Shown: one piece after another, positions 12,968-21,070 of the stretch
How the letters are laid out: each line of letters begins with the position of its first letter
Numbering within the stretch: the stretch's first letter is position 1
Assembly: GCA_903933995.1 (NCBI GenBank)
Contig: CAIZMD010000584.1
Location: forward strand, 1-22,845
Length of the DNA stretch: 22,845 nt
Reading direction: 5' to 3'
DNA from: an uncultured Bacteroidota bacterium
Lineage (GTDB): Bacteria > Bacteroidota > Bacteroidia > Chitinophagales > Chitinophagaceae
Notes under the pieces: generated by a model
Database searches by the model: none
Told to the model about the DNA's origin: nothing
What the model saw: only the letters and a program-made list of their open reading frames with translations
Position numbers and translations under genes: made by a program

Positions 12968-14182
12968 ATGAACCAGATTAAAAGAAAAATCATCAATGAT
13001 CCCGTCTATGGTTTTATCACCATTGACCATCCATTGATCTTTAACATATTGGCCCACCCCTATTACCAACGCCTAAGGCGCATTCATCAAATGGCCATGG
13101 CCCAATTGGTGTATCCAGGTGCCGTTCATACCCGATTGCATCATTCCTTGGGTGCTTATCACCTCATGTGCAATGCGGTTACTGAACTAAGGGCCAAAGG
13201 TGTTGAAATAACAGAAGCAGAATCGGTAGCCGTAAAAGCTGCTATTTTGTTGCACGATATTGGTCATGGTCCTTATTCCCATGCACTAGAGCAGGTCTTG
13301 GTTTTGGGCACCCATCACGAAGCCTTGTCTATTCGCATTATGGAAGAAATGAACCAAGGCATGGATGGGGCTTTGGATTTGGCTATTCAAATTTTTACCA
13401 ATAAATATCCCAAGCCATTTTTGCACCAATTGATCAGTGGTCAATTAGACATGGACCGCATGGACTATCTAAGCCGAGATAGTTTTTATTCTGGGGTTAG
13501 TGAAGGTGTGATTGGTTATGACCGCATTCTGAAAATGTTGGTGGTACACCATGGCCAATTGATGGTAGAAGAGAAAGGCATTTATAGCGTTGAGAAATTT
13601 TTGGTAGCCCGCAGACAAATGTATTGGCAGGTCTACTTACACAAAACCGTTTTGTCTGCAGAAAAAATGCTGGTTAAAATCATAGAACGTGTTAGAGAAA
13701 TCTATCAGTCATCAGACCTTGCTTTACAGACCCAAACAGCATTGGATTTTTTCTTAGGCAGTTTTTCTGGCGTTATGGATCATGACGCGCTGGAACAGTT
13801 TTGTTCCTTGGATGACCATGACGTGATGCACGCCATTAAACACTGGAGCAAACACCCAGACAGCGTACTTTCTTTGCTCTGCAAGCGTTTTCTCAATAGG
13901 CAATTGTACAAATCAAGAATACAATCAGAAGATTTTGAACCCTTATTTCTCAAGGAAAAACAAGACGCTGCTGCCAACAAATTTGGGATCAATCCAGCAG
14001 ACGCTCACTATCTCTGTTTTACGGGAGAAGCATCCAATACCATGTACCAAACCCTTGATGAGCGAATCAATATTCTCTTCAAAGACGGCATGGTCAAGGA
14101 TATCTCAAAGATTGACAATGCTTTAATCCAGCAAAACCTTTCTGCTCCTGTCAAAAAATTTTACATTTGTATGCTGTCTTAA
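12968..14182 (+). CDS. HD-domain phosphohydrolase (dNTPase/SAMHD1-like)
   Basis: A 404-residue HD-superfamily protein. The N-terminal PVYGFITIDHPL... is typical of this family. The metal site is complete: His59 in HTRLHHSLG, His96-Asp97 in LLHDIGHGPYSH, and Asp161/Asp163 in QLDMDRMDYLSRDSFYSGV. The last motif is shared with dNTP triphosphohydrolases of the SAMHD1 type, but substrate is not proven for the Bacteroidota members. It is 24 bases upstream of lpxD and very likely heads the lipid A operon; this HD-lpxD-lpxC order recurs in Bacteroidota as far as I recall. Whether it acts in lipid A control or nucleotide balance is open. Confidence 0.9.
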   Translation: MNQIKRKIINDPVYGFITIDHPLIFNILAHPYYQRLRRIHQMAMAQLVYPGAVHTRLHHSLGAYHLMCNAVTELRAKGVEITEAESVAVKAAILLHDIGHGPYSHALEQVLVLGTHHEALSIRIMEEMNQGMDGALDLAIQIFTNKYPKPFLHQLISGQLDMDRMDYLSRDSFYSGVSEGVIGYDRILKMLVVHHGQLMVEEKGIYSVEKFLVARRQMYWQVYLHKTVLSAEKMLVKIIERVREIYQSSDLALQTQTALDFFLGSFSGVMDHDALEQFCSLDDHDVMHAIKHWSKHPDSVLSLLCKRFLNRQLYKSRIQSEDFEPLFLKEKQDAAANKFGINPADAHYLCFTGEASNTMYQTLDERINILFKDGMVKDISKIDNALIQQNLSAPVKKFYICMLS

Positions 14183-14206
14183 ATTAGACAGCCCAATTTT
14201 TAAAAA

Positions 14207-15280
14207 ATGCCCATGACATTTACCGCAGCGCAAATTGCTTTAATGATACAAGGAAAGGTAGAGGGCAACCCTGCAGCTGCCGTTGGTGCATTTGGTAAAA
14301 TTGAGGAGGCAAAAGAAGGAGAATTATCCTTTTTATCTAACCCGAAATACGAGGAGTATCTCTATCTGACCAAGGCTTCTGTGATTATTTGCAATGAGTC
14401 TTTGGAACTCAAACAACCCACATCGGCCACTTTGATAAGGGTTGCAGATGCTTATTCCGCCTTTGCCATCCTGCTGTCTAAATACCAAGAAATTATGACT
14501 CAACAATTGGTTGGCATACAGCAACCAAGTTATATATCGCCCAGCGCAAAACTGGGAGAGCAGGTTTTTGTAGCAGCTTTTTGTCATATTGGAGAAAATG
14601 TTGTGTTGGGTAATGGCGTAAAACTCTATCCTGGTGTGGTCATTGGCAATGGCTCTCAAATTGGTGACAATGTAATCCTGCACGCAGGTGTAAAAATTTA
14701 TCATGACTGTATTCTTGGAAATAGGGTCATTATTCATAGTAATACGGTTGTGGGTGGAGATGGCTTTGGTTTTGCTCCGCAGAGCGATGGCTCCTACCAT
14801 AAAATTCCCCAGATTGGGAATGTGATTATTGAAGACGATGTAGAAATTGGTAGCAATACGGCCATTGACCGTGCCACCATGGGTTCTACCATTATTAGAA
14901 AAGGCACCAAACTTGACAACCTGATTCAGGTGGCACATAATGTAGAAATAGGTAGCAATACGGTAATTGCCGCTCAAGCTGGTATTAGCGGTAGCGCCAA
15001 AGTGGGTAATAGCGTGATGATTGGAGGTCAAGTAGGAACGGCTGGGCATATTGTCATTGCCGATGGCAGCAAGATTGCCGGTCAAACCGGGGTGACCAAG
15101 AGCATTAAGGTTCCCAATAAAACACATAATGGTACGCCTGCCTTGGAATTCACCCATTCTTTGCGGATTCAAGCGCATACCAGAAACCTGCCAGAAATGG
15201 AAAAAAGGCTAAAGGAATTAGAGAAAACCGTTGCAGAACTGCTACAAAAACAGCTGGAAAGCGCTCAAAAAACGGATTAA
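14207..15280 (+). CDS. lpxD: UDP-3-O-acylglucosamine N-acyltransferase
   Basis: A 357-residue LpxD. It transfers a hydroxyacyl chain from ACP to UDP-3-O-acyl-glucosamine, the third step of lipid A synthesis. The N-terminal uridine-binding domain (about 1-100, with GELSFLSNPKYEEYL) is followed by a left-handed beta-helix of hexapeptide repeats (about 105-310, e.g. IGNGSQIGDNVILHAGV). Catalytic His244 lies in IQVAHNVEIGSNTVIAA, matching E. coli His239. The C-terminal helix (RNLPEMEKRLKELEKTV) fits the trimer or ACP-binding tail. ATG 14213 (third codon) is an equally possible start. It lies 24 bases behind the HD gene and 63 bases ahead of lpxC-fabZ. Confidence 0.96.
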   Translation: MPMTFTAAQIALMIQGKVEGNPAAAVGAFGKIEEAKEGELSFLSNPKYEEYLYLTKASVIICNESLELKQPTSATLIRVADAYSAFAILLSKYQEIMTQQLVGIQQPSYISPSAKLGEQVFVAAFCHIGENVVLGNGVKLYPGVVIGNGSQIGDNVILHAGVKIYHDCILGNRVIIHSNTVVGGDGFGFAPQSDGSYHKIPQIGNVIIEDDVEIGSNTAIDRATMGSTIIRKGTKLDNLIQVAHNVEIGSNTVIAAQAGISGSAKVGNSVMIGGQVGTAGHIVIADGSKIAGQTGVTKSIKVPNKTHNGTPALEFTHSLRIQAHTRNLPEMEKRLKELEKTVAELLQKQLESAQKTD

Positions 15281-15299
15281 TCCTTTATCCGTATTTTTG
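15272..15299 (+). promoter_or_regulatory. Hairpin and putative -7 element between lpxD and lpxC-fabZ
   Basis: A small hairpin ACGGAT (15272-15277) / ATCCGT (15287-15292) overlaps the lpxD stop codon and runs into ATTTTT, so it could be a weak terminator or attenuator. TATTTTTG (15292-15299) matches the -7 consensus and would give a leader of about 41 nt for lpxC-fabZ. No -33 element is clear. Confidence 0.35.
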
Positions 15300-15343
15300 C
15301 AGCCCCTAACCAAGATTAATACTACCAATAACCTATTCAAGAT

Positions 15344-16750
15344 ATGGACATCAATTTTAACCCTGACAAACAACATACCCTCAACAGTTCCATTAGTATT
15401 AGTGGTACTGGTTTGCATACAGGTGTGTTGGTAGACATGACCCTTAAACCAGCCAACCCTGGATTTGGAATTCAGTTCCAAAGAATTGATATGCCCAACC
15501 AACCCATTATCAAGGCGGATTGTGATTTGGTTACCGATACCAGCCGTGGTACTACCCTTCAAATAGGTGATGCCAAAGTAAGTACGGTAGAACACGTATT
15601 AGCTGCCCTAGTGGGTATGGGTGTAGACAATGTGTTGATTGAGTTAAACGGTCCTGAGATTCCCATCATGGATGGAAGCTCTATGCCCTTTATTGAATTG
15701 ATTGAGGAAACTGGTGTTTTGGAGCAAGAAGCTGCCAAAGCATGGTACAGCATTGACGAGAATATTTATCACTACGATGAGGAAAAACGAGTAGAAATGG
15801 TAGCCCTGCCTGCCATGGACTATCAAATTACAACGCTGATTGACTTTAATAGCCCTGTATTGGGTACCCAACACGCTGGTCTGAAAACCATTCGAGAATT
15901 CAAATCAGAAATTGCACCCTGCCGTACTTTCTGCTTCTTACATGAGTTGGAAGCTTTATTGGATCATGACTTAATCAAGGGTGGAGATATCAATAATGCT
16001 ATTGTAGTAGTAGATAAACCTGTTACTGATGCAGAAATGACCCGTTTGGCCAAAGTGTTCAAGCGTGAGAAAATTGAAGTAAAAAGCGAGGGCTATTTAA
16101 ACAACCTTGAATTGCGTTTTCCCAATGAACCAGCCAGACACAAGCTCTTGGATGTGGTGGGTGACTTGGCCCTGATTGGTTATCCCATTAAAGCTAGAAT
16201 CATTGCCAATAGACCTGGGCATAGCACCAATGTGGATTTTGCTAAGAAAATCAAACAATATATTAAGCGGAACAAACACGTGAAAAACGTGCCGGTCTAT
16301 GACCCTACCATACCGCCAGTTTATACTTTAGAGAAGATTGAAAAGACCTTGCCGCACAGACATCCTTTCTTATTTGTAGACAAGATTATTGAACTAACTG
16401 ATACCTATATTGTTGGTGTTAAGAACGTTACTTTTAGCGAATATTTCTTCCAAGGCCATTTTCCGGGTAATCCGGTAATGCCTGGTGTGTTACAAATTGA
16501 AGCCCTAGCCCAAACCGGCGGGATTCTTTGTATCAATTCCATGCCAGAAGGTAATTATGACACTTATTTCCTGAAGATTGACAATTGTAAGTTCAAGCAA
16601 AAAGTAGTGCCTGGTGATACCATGATCCTGAAAATGGAGTTGATTTCACCCATTCGTAGAGGTATTTGTGAAATGAGGGGTACGGTATATGTGGGTGGTA
16701 AAGTAGCTACCGAGGCAGACCTTGTTGCCCAAGTGGTGAAAAGAACTTAA
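15344..16750 (+). CDS. lpxC-fabZ: Bifunctional LpxC deacetylase / FabZ dehydratase
   Basis: A 468-residue fusion. Residues 1 to about 310 are LpxC, the zinc deacetylase that commits to lipid A: GTGLHTG near the start, zinc ligands His84 (VEHVLAAL), His266 and Asp270 (HKLLDVVGD), and catalytic His293 (GHSTN). Residues from about 325 are FabZ, the hotdog-fold 3-hydroxyacyl-ACP dehydratase, with LPHRHPFLFVD, catalytic His372 in GHFPGNPVMPG and Glu386. Both active sites look intact. The fusion is known in Bacteroidota and ties the enzyme that consumes LPS precursors to the one that pulls the same hydroxyacyl-ACP pool towards fatty acids. The gene sits between lpxD and lpxA. Confidence 0.97.
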   Translation: MDINFNPDKQHTLNSSISISGTGLHTGVLVDMTLKPANPGFGIQFQRIDMPNQPIIKADCDLVTDTSRGTTLQIGDAKVSTVEHVLAALVGMGVDNVLIELNGPEIPIMDGSSMPFIELIEETGVLEQEAAKAWYSIDENIYHYDEEKRVEMVALPAMDYQITTLIDFNSPVLGTQHAGLKTIREFKSEIAPCRTFCFLHELEALLDHDLIKGGDINNAIVVVDKPVTDAEMTRLAKVFKREKIEVKSEGYLNNLELRFPNEPARHKLLDVVGDLALIGYPIKARIIANRPGHSTNVDFAKKIKQYIKRNKHVKNVPVYDPTIPPVYTLEKIEKTLPHRHPFLFVDKIIELTDTYIVGVKNVTFSEYFFQGHFPGNPVMPGVLQIEALAQTGGILCINSMPEGNYDTYFLKIDNCKFKQKVVPGDTMILKMELISPIRRGICEMRGTVYVGGKVATEADLVAQVVKRT

Positions 16751-16774
16751 ATCTTAAAAAAAAGCCAATAACCC

Positions 16775-16782
16775 TATTTTTG
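16775..16782 (+). promoter_or_regulatory. Putative -7 element of lpxA
   Basis: TATTTTTG matches TAnnTTTG; start near 16786. The resulting leader carries CAAAG/CTTTG (16790-16802) followed by six T, and a second hairpin AGTGCAT/ATGCACT (16823-16841). No -33 TTTG is visible. Confidence 0.35.
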
Positions 16783-16866
16783 TGATGGGCAAAGCAACTT
16801 TGGCATCTTTTTTATACTCATAAGTGCATTATGAATGCACTGATCAACGCAAAACCAACTGATAGG

Positions 16867-17664
16867 ATGACACATCCATACACTTACATCGACCCCAACG
16901 CAAGGATAGCACCTAACGTAAAGATCGACCCTTTTACTGTTATCCATGGTGATGTACGAATTGGTGAAGGAACTTGGATTGGTTCTAATGTGACCATCAT
17001 GGATGGCACTAGGATTGGTAAGAACTGCAGAATTTTTCCTGGAGCAGTATTGGGTGCCATTCCACAGGATTTGAAATTTAGCGGCGAGAAAACAACGGTA
17101 GAAGTGGGTGACAATACCACTATCCGTGAATTCGTAACCATTAACCGTGGTACTGAAGATAGGGGCAAGACCAAAGTGGGTAATAACTGTTTGATCATGG
17201 CTTATAGTCACTTGGCGCATGATTGTATCATTGGCAATAATTGTATTTTAAGTAATAGCGTACAAGTAGCTGGTCACGTAACCATGGGTGACTGGGCTGT
17301 AGTTGGTGGTGTTAGTGCCGTTCACCAATTTGTACAAATTGGCCAGCACGCATTTGTGGCCGGAGGATCCTTGGTAAGCAAAGACGTACCTCCTTATATT
17401 AAGGCCGTTCGCAACCCATTGAGTTATGGTGGGGTGAATAGCGTTGGTTTAAAAAGAAGGGGATTCCCATTGCAACAGATCAACCATATCCTAGACGTTT
17501 ATAGAACCATCTATAACAAAGGTTTTAATACTTCTCAGGCATTGGAATATATTGAAGAAGAACTTCCTGCTACCGATGAAAGGGACGAGATAGTTACTTT
17601 TATTCGTGAAAGCGGTAGGGGTATCATCAAGCGTTTTACCAAGGGAGCCAACGACGAGGACTAG
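16867..17664 (+). CDS. lpxA: Acyl-ACP--UDP-GlcNAc O-acyltransferase
   Basis: A 265-residue LpxA, the first enzyme of lipid A synthesis, acylating UDP-GlcNAc at O-3. A left-handed beta-helix of hexapeptide repeats fills residues about 5-185. The catalytic base His118 lies in SHLAHDC, matching E. coli His125, with His115 as its neighbour. The sequence GLKRRGF and the helical C-terminal domain are family features. Start: ATG 16867 (MTHPYTYIDPNA) aligns with the normal family start; an in-frame ATG at 16831 would add 12 residues but lies in a hairpin. The stop codon shares CTAG with the stop of the convergent glycosyltransferase gene. It is last in the HD-lpxD-lpxC/fabZ-lpxA row. Confidence 0.96.
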   Translation: MTHPYTYIDPNARIAPNVKIDPFTVIHGDVRIGEGTWIGSNVTIMDGTRIGKNCRIFPGAVLGAIPQDLKFSGEKTTVEVGDNTTIREFVTINRGTEDRGKTKVGNNCLIMAYSHLAHDCIIGNNCILSNSVQVAGHVTMGDWAVVGGVSAVHQFVQIGQHAFVAGGSLVSKDVPPYIKAVRNPLSYGGVNSVGLKRRGFPLQQINHILDVYRTIYNKGFNTSQALEYIEEELPATDERDEIVTFIRESGRGIIKRFTKGANDED

Positions 17665-18452
17665 TATTTCCCAAACAGATAGTCAAAATTGAATTTGAGG
17701 TGCCTATACAATTCGCGCATCAGGCTGATAATTGGATTACCACTCTCTCTCCACATATTCCTTTTCATGGTACTTGGTTCTGAAGAACTATTCTCTTGGT
17801 CTAACAAAGACTTAAAAGACCTATAGAACATGCCCTTCCCTTTTTTCTGCAAGAAAGACATCATCATACTGTATTCCGTAACGTCACCTTTTACCCCCTC
17901 CCTATACCTTCCAAACTTTTCCAGAAAATTAGACCTTCTCAAATGGGGATGGTCACTATAATAATAGAATTTCTTATACCCCAATTTCCAGAACCCAAAA
18001 AGCATTTCTGAGAACCCGTATTTATAATCTTTCAAATATGGGTAATTGAAATAGGCATAGAATCTAACCATATCTATGTCTGACCTTTCATGCATAATTT
18101 CTAAAGCATGTGCCAAATGGGTTGCAAAATCAGCAGCTGGTACAAAATCTTCTTGTATATACAGGGTTAAACCAGTTTTCACTGCATCCTGACCCTTATT
18201 TAAATTATTACCCAAGCCCTTATTCACCGGACCTGTTACCAATTCAAACGGGTGTTTTTCTTGCAAGCTTTTAAGATAAGTTTGGTGCTCTGGTTTGCTG
18301 CAATCATCGCTCACAACAATGGATTCAAAGCGCATGTTCAATGCTTCAAAGGACAATAACAGTCTTTCCAAAGATTTACTTCTGTTGTAATGGGTAATCA
18401 TTAAAGTAACATCCTTAAAATAATTGGTCTCCATGCTTTTAGATTGTGCCAT
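17661..18452 (-). CDS. Family 2-like glycosyltransferase
   Basis: A 263-residue GT-A fold protein. The nucleotide-binding start (VTLMITHYNRSKSLERLL), the acidic VVSDDCS motif (Asp49/Asp50) and a second acidic pair in YIQEDFVP (Glu101/Asp102), in place of a classical DxD, are seen. The C-terminal half is rich in aromatic and basic residues, suggesting membrane or polysaccharide contact. There is no signal peptide or membrane helix. It probably adds a sugar to LPS, capsule or another glycan; its place beside lpxA fits but is only positional. It converges on lpxA, with overlapping stop codons and no terminator visible. A second possible start is Met7. Confidence 0.82.
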   Translation of the reverse strand: MAQSKSMETNYFKDVTLMITHYNRSKSLERLLLSFEALNMRFESIVVSDDCSKPEHQTYLKSLQEKHPFELVTGPVNKGLGNNLNKGQDAVKTGLTLYIQEDFVPAADFATHLAHALEIMHERSDIDMVRFYAYFNYPYLKDYKYGFSEMLFGFWKLGYKKFYYYSDHPHLRRSNFLEKFGRYREGVKGDVTEYSMMMSFLQKKGKGMFYRSFKSLLDQENSSSEPSTMKRNMWRESGNPIISLMRELYRHLKFNFDYLFGKY

Positions 18453-18561
18453 TCATTGTTCTGTGGAATAGTTAAAGTTAAGGGATCTGTAGCTAACCCA
18501 AAATGCTGGAGCCTTATTTGAGAATTTTTTTTGCCAGTTTTCTTTGCTTACTTTGCCCAAC

Positions 18562-19221
18562 ATGGCTAAGAGAACGCACACAGTAAAAGCAAAAACACAT
18601 CAATTAAGTGGCATTGAATTAACTGGCGCTGGCAAACGCTTTAATAGGGAATGGATTTTCAAAGGTTTTAGCTATCTATTTCAACCTGGCAACCATTATG
18701 CCATAACGGGCCCCAATGGTTCTGGTAAAAGCACTTTGTTACAAGCTATTGCAGGAAGTTTACAATTGAGTGAGGGCAGTTTGGAATGGAGAAATGAAGG
18801 CATCATTGACCCCGAACAAGTATTCCTACACTTAGCCATTGTAGCACCTTATTTAGAACTAATAGAAGAAATGTCTGCAAGAGAGTTCTTACACTTTCAT
18901 GCACAATTCAAGCCCTTGATTGCAGGCATCAGCATTGATGAAATACTTCAAATTATTGGCTTAGAAAAAGCTGCTACCAAACAGATCCGTTTTTATAGTA
19001 GTGGTATGAGACAAAGGGTAAAACTTGCACAAGCTATTTTTGCTGATGTACCTGTTATCCTATTAGATGAGCCCTGTACCAATCTAGACCAAACAGGCTA
19101 TGCTTTATATCATCAATTGATAGAAGACTATGCCAAAGAAAAACTAATCATTGTTAGTAGTAATGATTTGCAGGAATATGATTTCTGCAAAGAGATTATT
19201 AATATCAAAGATTACAAATAG
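18562..19221 (+). CDS. ABC transporter ATP-binding protein, divergent Q- and H-loops
   Basis: A 219-residue ATPase (ATG 18562; the in-frame TTG at 18544 is unlikely). Walker A is GPNGSGKST (50-58), the signature YSSGMRQR (145-152), and Walker B VILLDEP with Asp169/Glu170. The Q-loop position reads AIVAPYLEL without Gln, and the H-loop position reads VSSNDLQEY with Asn201 in place of His. Both substitutions are unusual for a transporter ATPase but seem to recur in a Bacteroidota clade annotated loosely as CcmA-like. There is no permease gene next to it, so the exported substrate is unknown. It could work with a distant membrane partner. Confidence 0.88.
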   Translation: MAKRTHTVKAKTHQLSGIELTGAGKRFNREWIFKGFSYLFQPGNHYAITGPNGSGKSTLLQAIAGSLQLSEGSLEWRNEGIIDPEQVFLHLAIVAPYLELIEEMSAREFLHFHAQFKPLIAGISIDEILQIIGLEKAATKQIRFYSSGMRQRVKLAQAIFADVPVILLDEPCTNLDQTGYALYHQLIEDYAKEKLIIVSSNDLQEYDFCKEIINIKDYK

Positions 19222-19286
19222 CAGTTTGCGTTTTGGGAAAAAGGATTTAATTTTCTAATCTCATATCACCTCCCACAAACAGCATC

Positions 19287-19658
19287 ATGAAAAAAGACAA
19301 AATCATTTATTGGTCTACCACTATTCTCATATTCTTATTTGAAGGTGTAATGCCCGCATTGACTTCTCAAACTGAACTAGCCAAACAAGGCATTAGTCAT
19401 TTAGGCTACCCACTCTATTTTGGCAATGCACTTGTAGTTTTTAAAGTATTGGGAACCCTATTGTTGATTATTCCAGCTATACCCAAAAAATTAAAAGAAT
19501 TGGCCTATGCCGGTTTTATATTTGATTTTGTATTCGCTTCTATCAGTCATTTTGCCGTTGACGGTTTAGGTTATGAAGGATTCGTTCCATTGGTAGTGTT
19601 AGCTATTTTAATGGTTTCCTATACCTACTACCAGAAATTGCAAAAAACAGCAGCTTAA
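19287..19658 (+). CDS. DoxX-like four-helix membrane protein
   Basis: A 123-residue protein with four predicted membrane helices (about 8-25, 42-63, 70-90, 97-115) and short loops. The pattern (Y-W-S-T-T-x-L near the start, GISHLGYPLYFGN, KVLGTLLLIIPAIPKKLKELAYAG) is that of the DoxX-like family of Bacteroidota. Members are linked to redox or stress functions, but their biochemistry is not settled. It stands 65 bases behind the ABC gene; a shared transcript is possible. A weak hairpin (CTACTA/TAGTAG, 19713-19727) follows. Confidence 0.85.
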   Translation: MKKDKIIYWSTTILIFLFEGVMPALTSQTELAKQGISHLGYPLYFGNALVVFKVLGTLLLIIPAIPKKLKELAYAGFIFDFVFASISHFAVDGLGYEGFVPLVVLAILMVSYTYYQKLQKTAA

Positions 19659-19760
19659 GCATCCCTAAAAATTTTGTTGCCAATAAGAAGAATAAAAAAT
19701 TTGCAACTATTCCTACTATTTTAGTAGACTTTTATTAACTTGGCCAACAAATTCGCATTC

Positions 19761-20957
19761 ATGAAAAGAAAATTATTGATCAGCCTGTTTTTTGCAAGCA
19801 CTGTGTTCTTGGTTGCAGCGCAAACAACTAGTCCAGCCCCCAAACCCAATCTTAGCGTAACAGCAGACCTAACTAGTATTCAACAACCCTTGACTAAGAT
19901 TTTTTTATCTTATTACAATACCAGCACCAAATTCAGGTTTAATGACAGTGTTGATTTACGCAATACCAAAACCGCCACCTTTCAATTAAACTTGTCAGAA
20001 CCCATTTTGGCACAATTACGTGTTGTTCCTGATAGGTCTGCAGACACTAGTAAAAAAGCCAGACAAGCATCTGCTAGAGATTTTTTGAGTGTCTATTTAG
20101 AGGCAGGAAAAATTGTTGTTATAGCAAAAGATTCTTTGAGTGCTAGTGTTGTCACTGGCTCTAAATCTCACGAATCCTATACAGCTTTAAAAACTAAAGC
20201 GGCGGTTTATGATCCCTCTTTTACAGCACTCTATGCCAAATATAGTGATGCAAGAAAAGCAAAAGTCTCTACTGAACTAATTGAAAAATCCATTGATTCA
20301 TTAGACAAAATTGTAAAAGAAAAGGTTTATTTGAGTTTTATAAAAGCTCCTGCTACCAAAAATTCGCCGGTAGCCATCTATGCTTTGACTCAATATGCAG
20401 GATATGCCATAAACCCAGTTACAGCTGAGCCAGCGTTCAAACAATTGGGTGCGTTACCTAGAAATCTGCCAAGTGGTAAAATCTTTGAAGAAAGAATTGC
20501 CCTAGCCAAAAAACTAGAAGTAGGTCAATATGCTATTCCTTTTTCACAAGCTGATACGGCAGGAAAAATTTTCAGCTTGGCTTCATTAAAAGGCAAAGTG
20601 GTTTTGGTAGATTTTTGGGCCAGTTGGTGTGGACCATGTAGAGCAGAAAACCCCAATGTAGTTTCCGCTTTCCACAAATACAAAGACAAAGGATTTACCG
20701 TATTGGGTGTCTCATTGGATCAACCCGGCGCAAAGGAGCGTTGGATGAAAGCTATTCACGATGATGGTTTAACATGGAACCATGTTTCCGATTTAAAATA
20801 CTGGGACAATGAAGTTTCAAAGGCTTATGGCATTCAAGCAATACCTCAAAACTACTTGTTAGATGCAGAGGGAAAAATCATTGGAAAAAATCTTCGTGGA
20901 GAAGCACTACAAACCTTTTTGAAAAATTTGTTTGAGACAAGTAGCGGCACTAACTAA
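19761..20957 (+). CDS. TlpA-like thiol-disulfide protein with DUF4369-like N-terminus
   Basis: A 398-residue exported protein. A signal peptide (1 to about 22, LLISLFFASTVFLVAAQ) precedes a beta-rich N-terminal part resembling DUF4369 (about 25-125), a helical middle, and a C-terminal thioredoxin fold (about 255-398). The active site WCGPC places Cys290 and Cys293, so it is redox competent. The cis-proline loop (QAIPQNYLLD) is also present. Such proteins act in periplasmic disulfide reduction or cytochrome maturation. The ATG at 19761 is preferred over the TTG at 19740 because it starts exactly at the signal peptide (MKRKLL). It ends just before a strong terminator. Confidence 0.93.
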   Translation: MKRKLLISLFFASTVFLVAAQTTSPAPKPNLSVTADLTSIQQPLTKIFLSYYNTSTKFRFNDSVDLRNTKTATFQLNLSEPILAQLRVVPDRSADTSKKARQASARDFLSVYLEAGKIVVIAKDSLSASVVTGSKSHESYTALKTKAAVYDPSFTALYAKYSDARKAKVSTELIEKSIDSLDKIVKEKVYLSFIKAPATKNSPVAIYALTQYAGYAINPVTAEPAFKQLGALPRNLPSGKIFEERIALAKKLEVGQYAIPFSQADTAGKIFSLASLKGKVVLVDFWASWCGPCRAENPNVVSAFHKYKDKGFTVLGVSLDQPGAKERWMKAIHDDGLTWNHVSDLKYWDNEVSKAYGIQAIPQNYLLDAEGKIIGKNLRGEALQTFLKNLFETSSGTN

Positions 20958-20975
20958 TCATTTGCAATTTTAGTT

Positions 20976-21011
20976 AAATAACAAACCCTTCTTCGGAAGG
21001 GTTTGTTATTT
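20976..21011. terminator. Strong bidirectional-type terminator with TTCG tetraloop
   Basis: A perfect 16-bp stem, AAATAACAAACCCTTC on the left and its reverse complement on the right, closing a TTCG loop of the very stable cTTCGg type. It lies 18 bases after the thioredoxin gene. The outer A/T pairs give T-runs in both directions. Confidence 0.92.
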
Positions 21012-21070
21012 CAAGCTACTAAGGTGGTTACTATTTACAAAATCATTAATTTGAGATACAAAGAAATTTC

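Noticed and set aside
14333..15178. 281-codon open frame antisense to lpxD
   Set aside because: It lies wholly opposite lpxD, has no domain, promoter or ribosome site, and its composition reflects the hexapeptide-repeat codons of lpxD.
17661..18452. Glycosyltransferase as a horizontally acquired insertion
   Set aside because: No mobility gene, flanking repeat or obvious compositional change is visible; orientation alone is not evidence.
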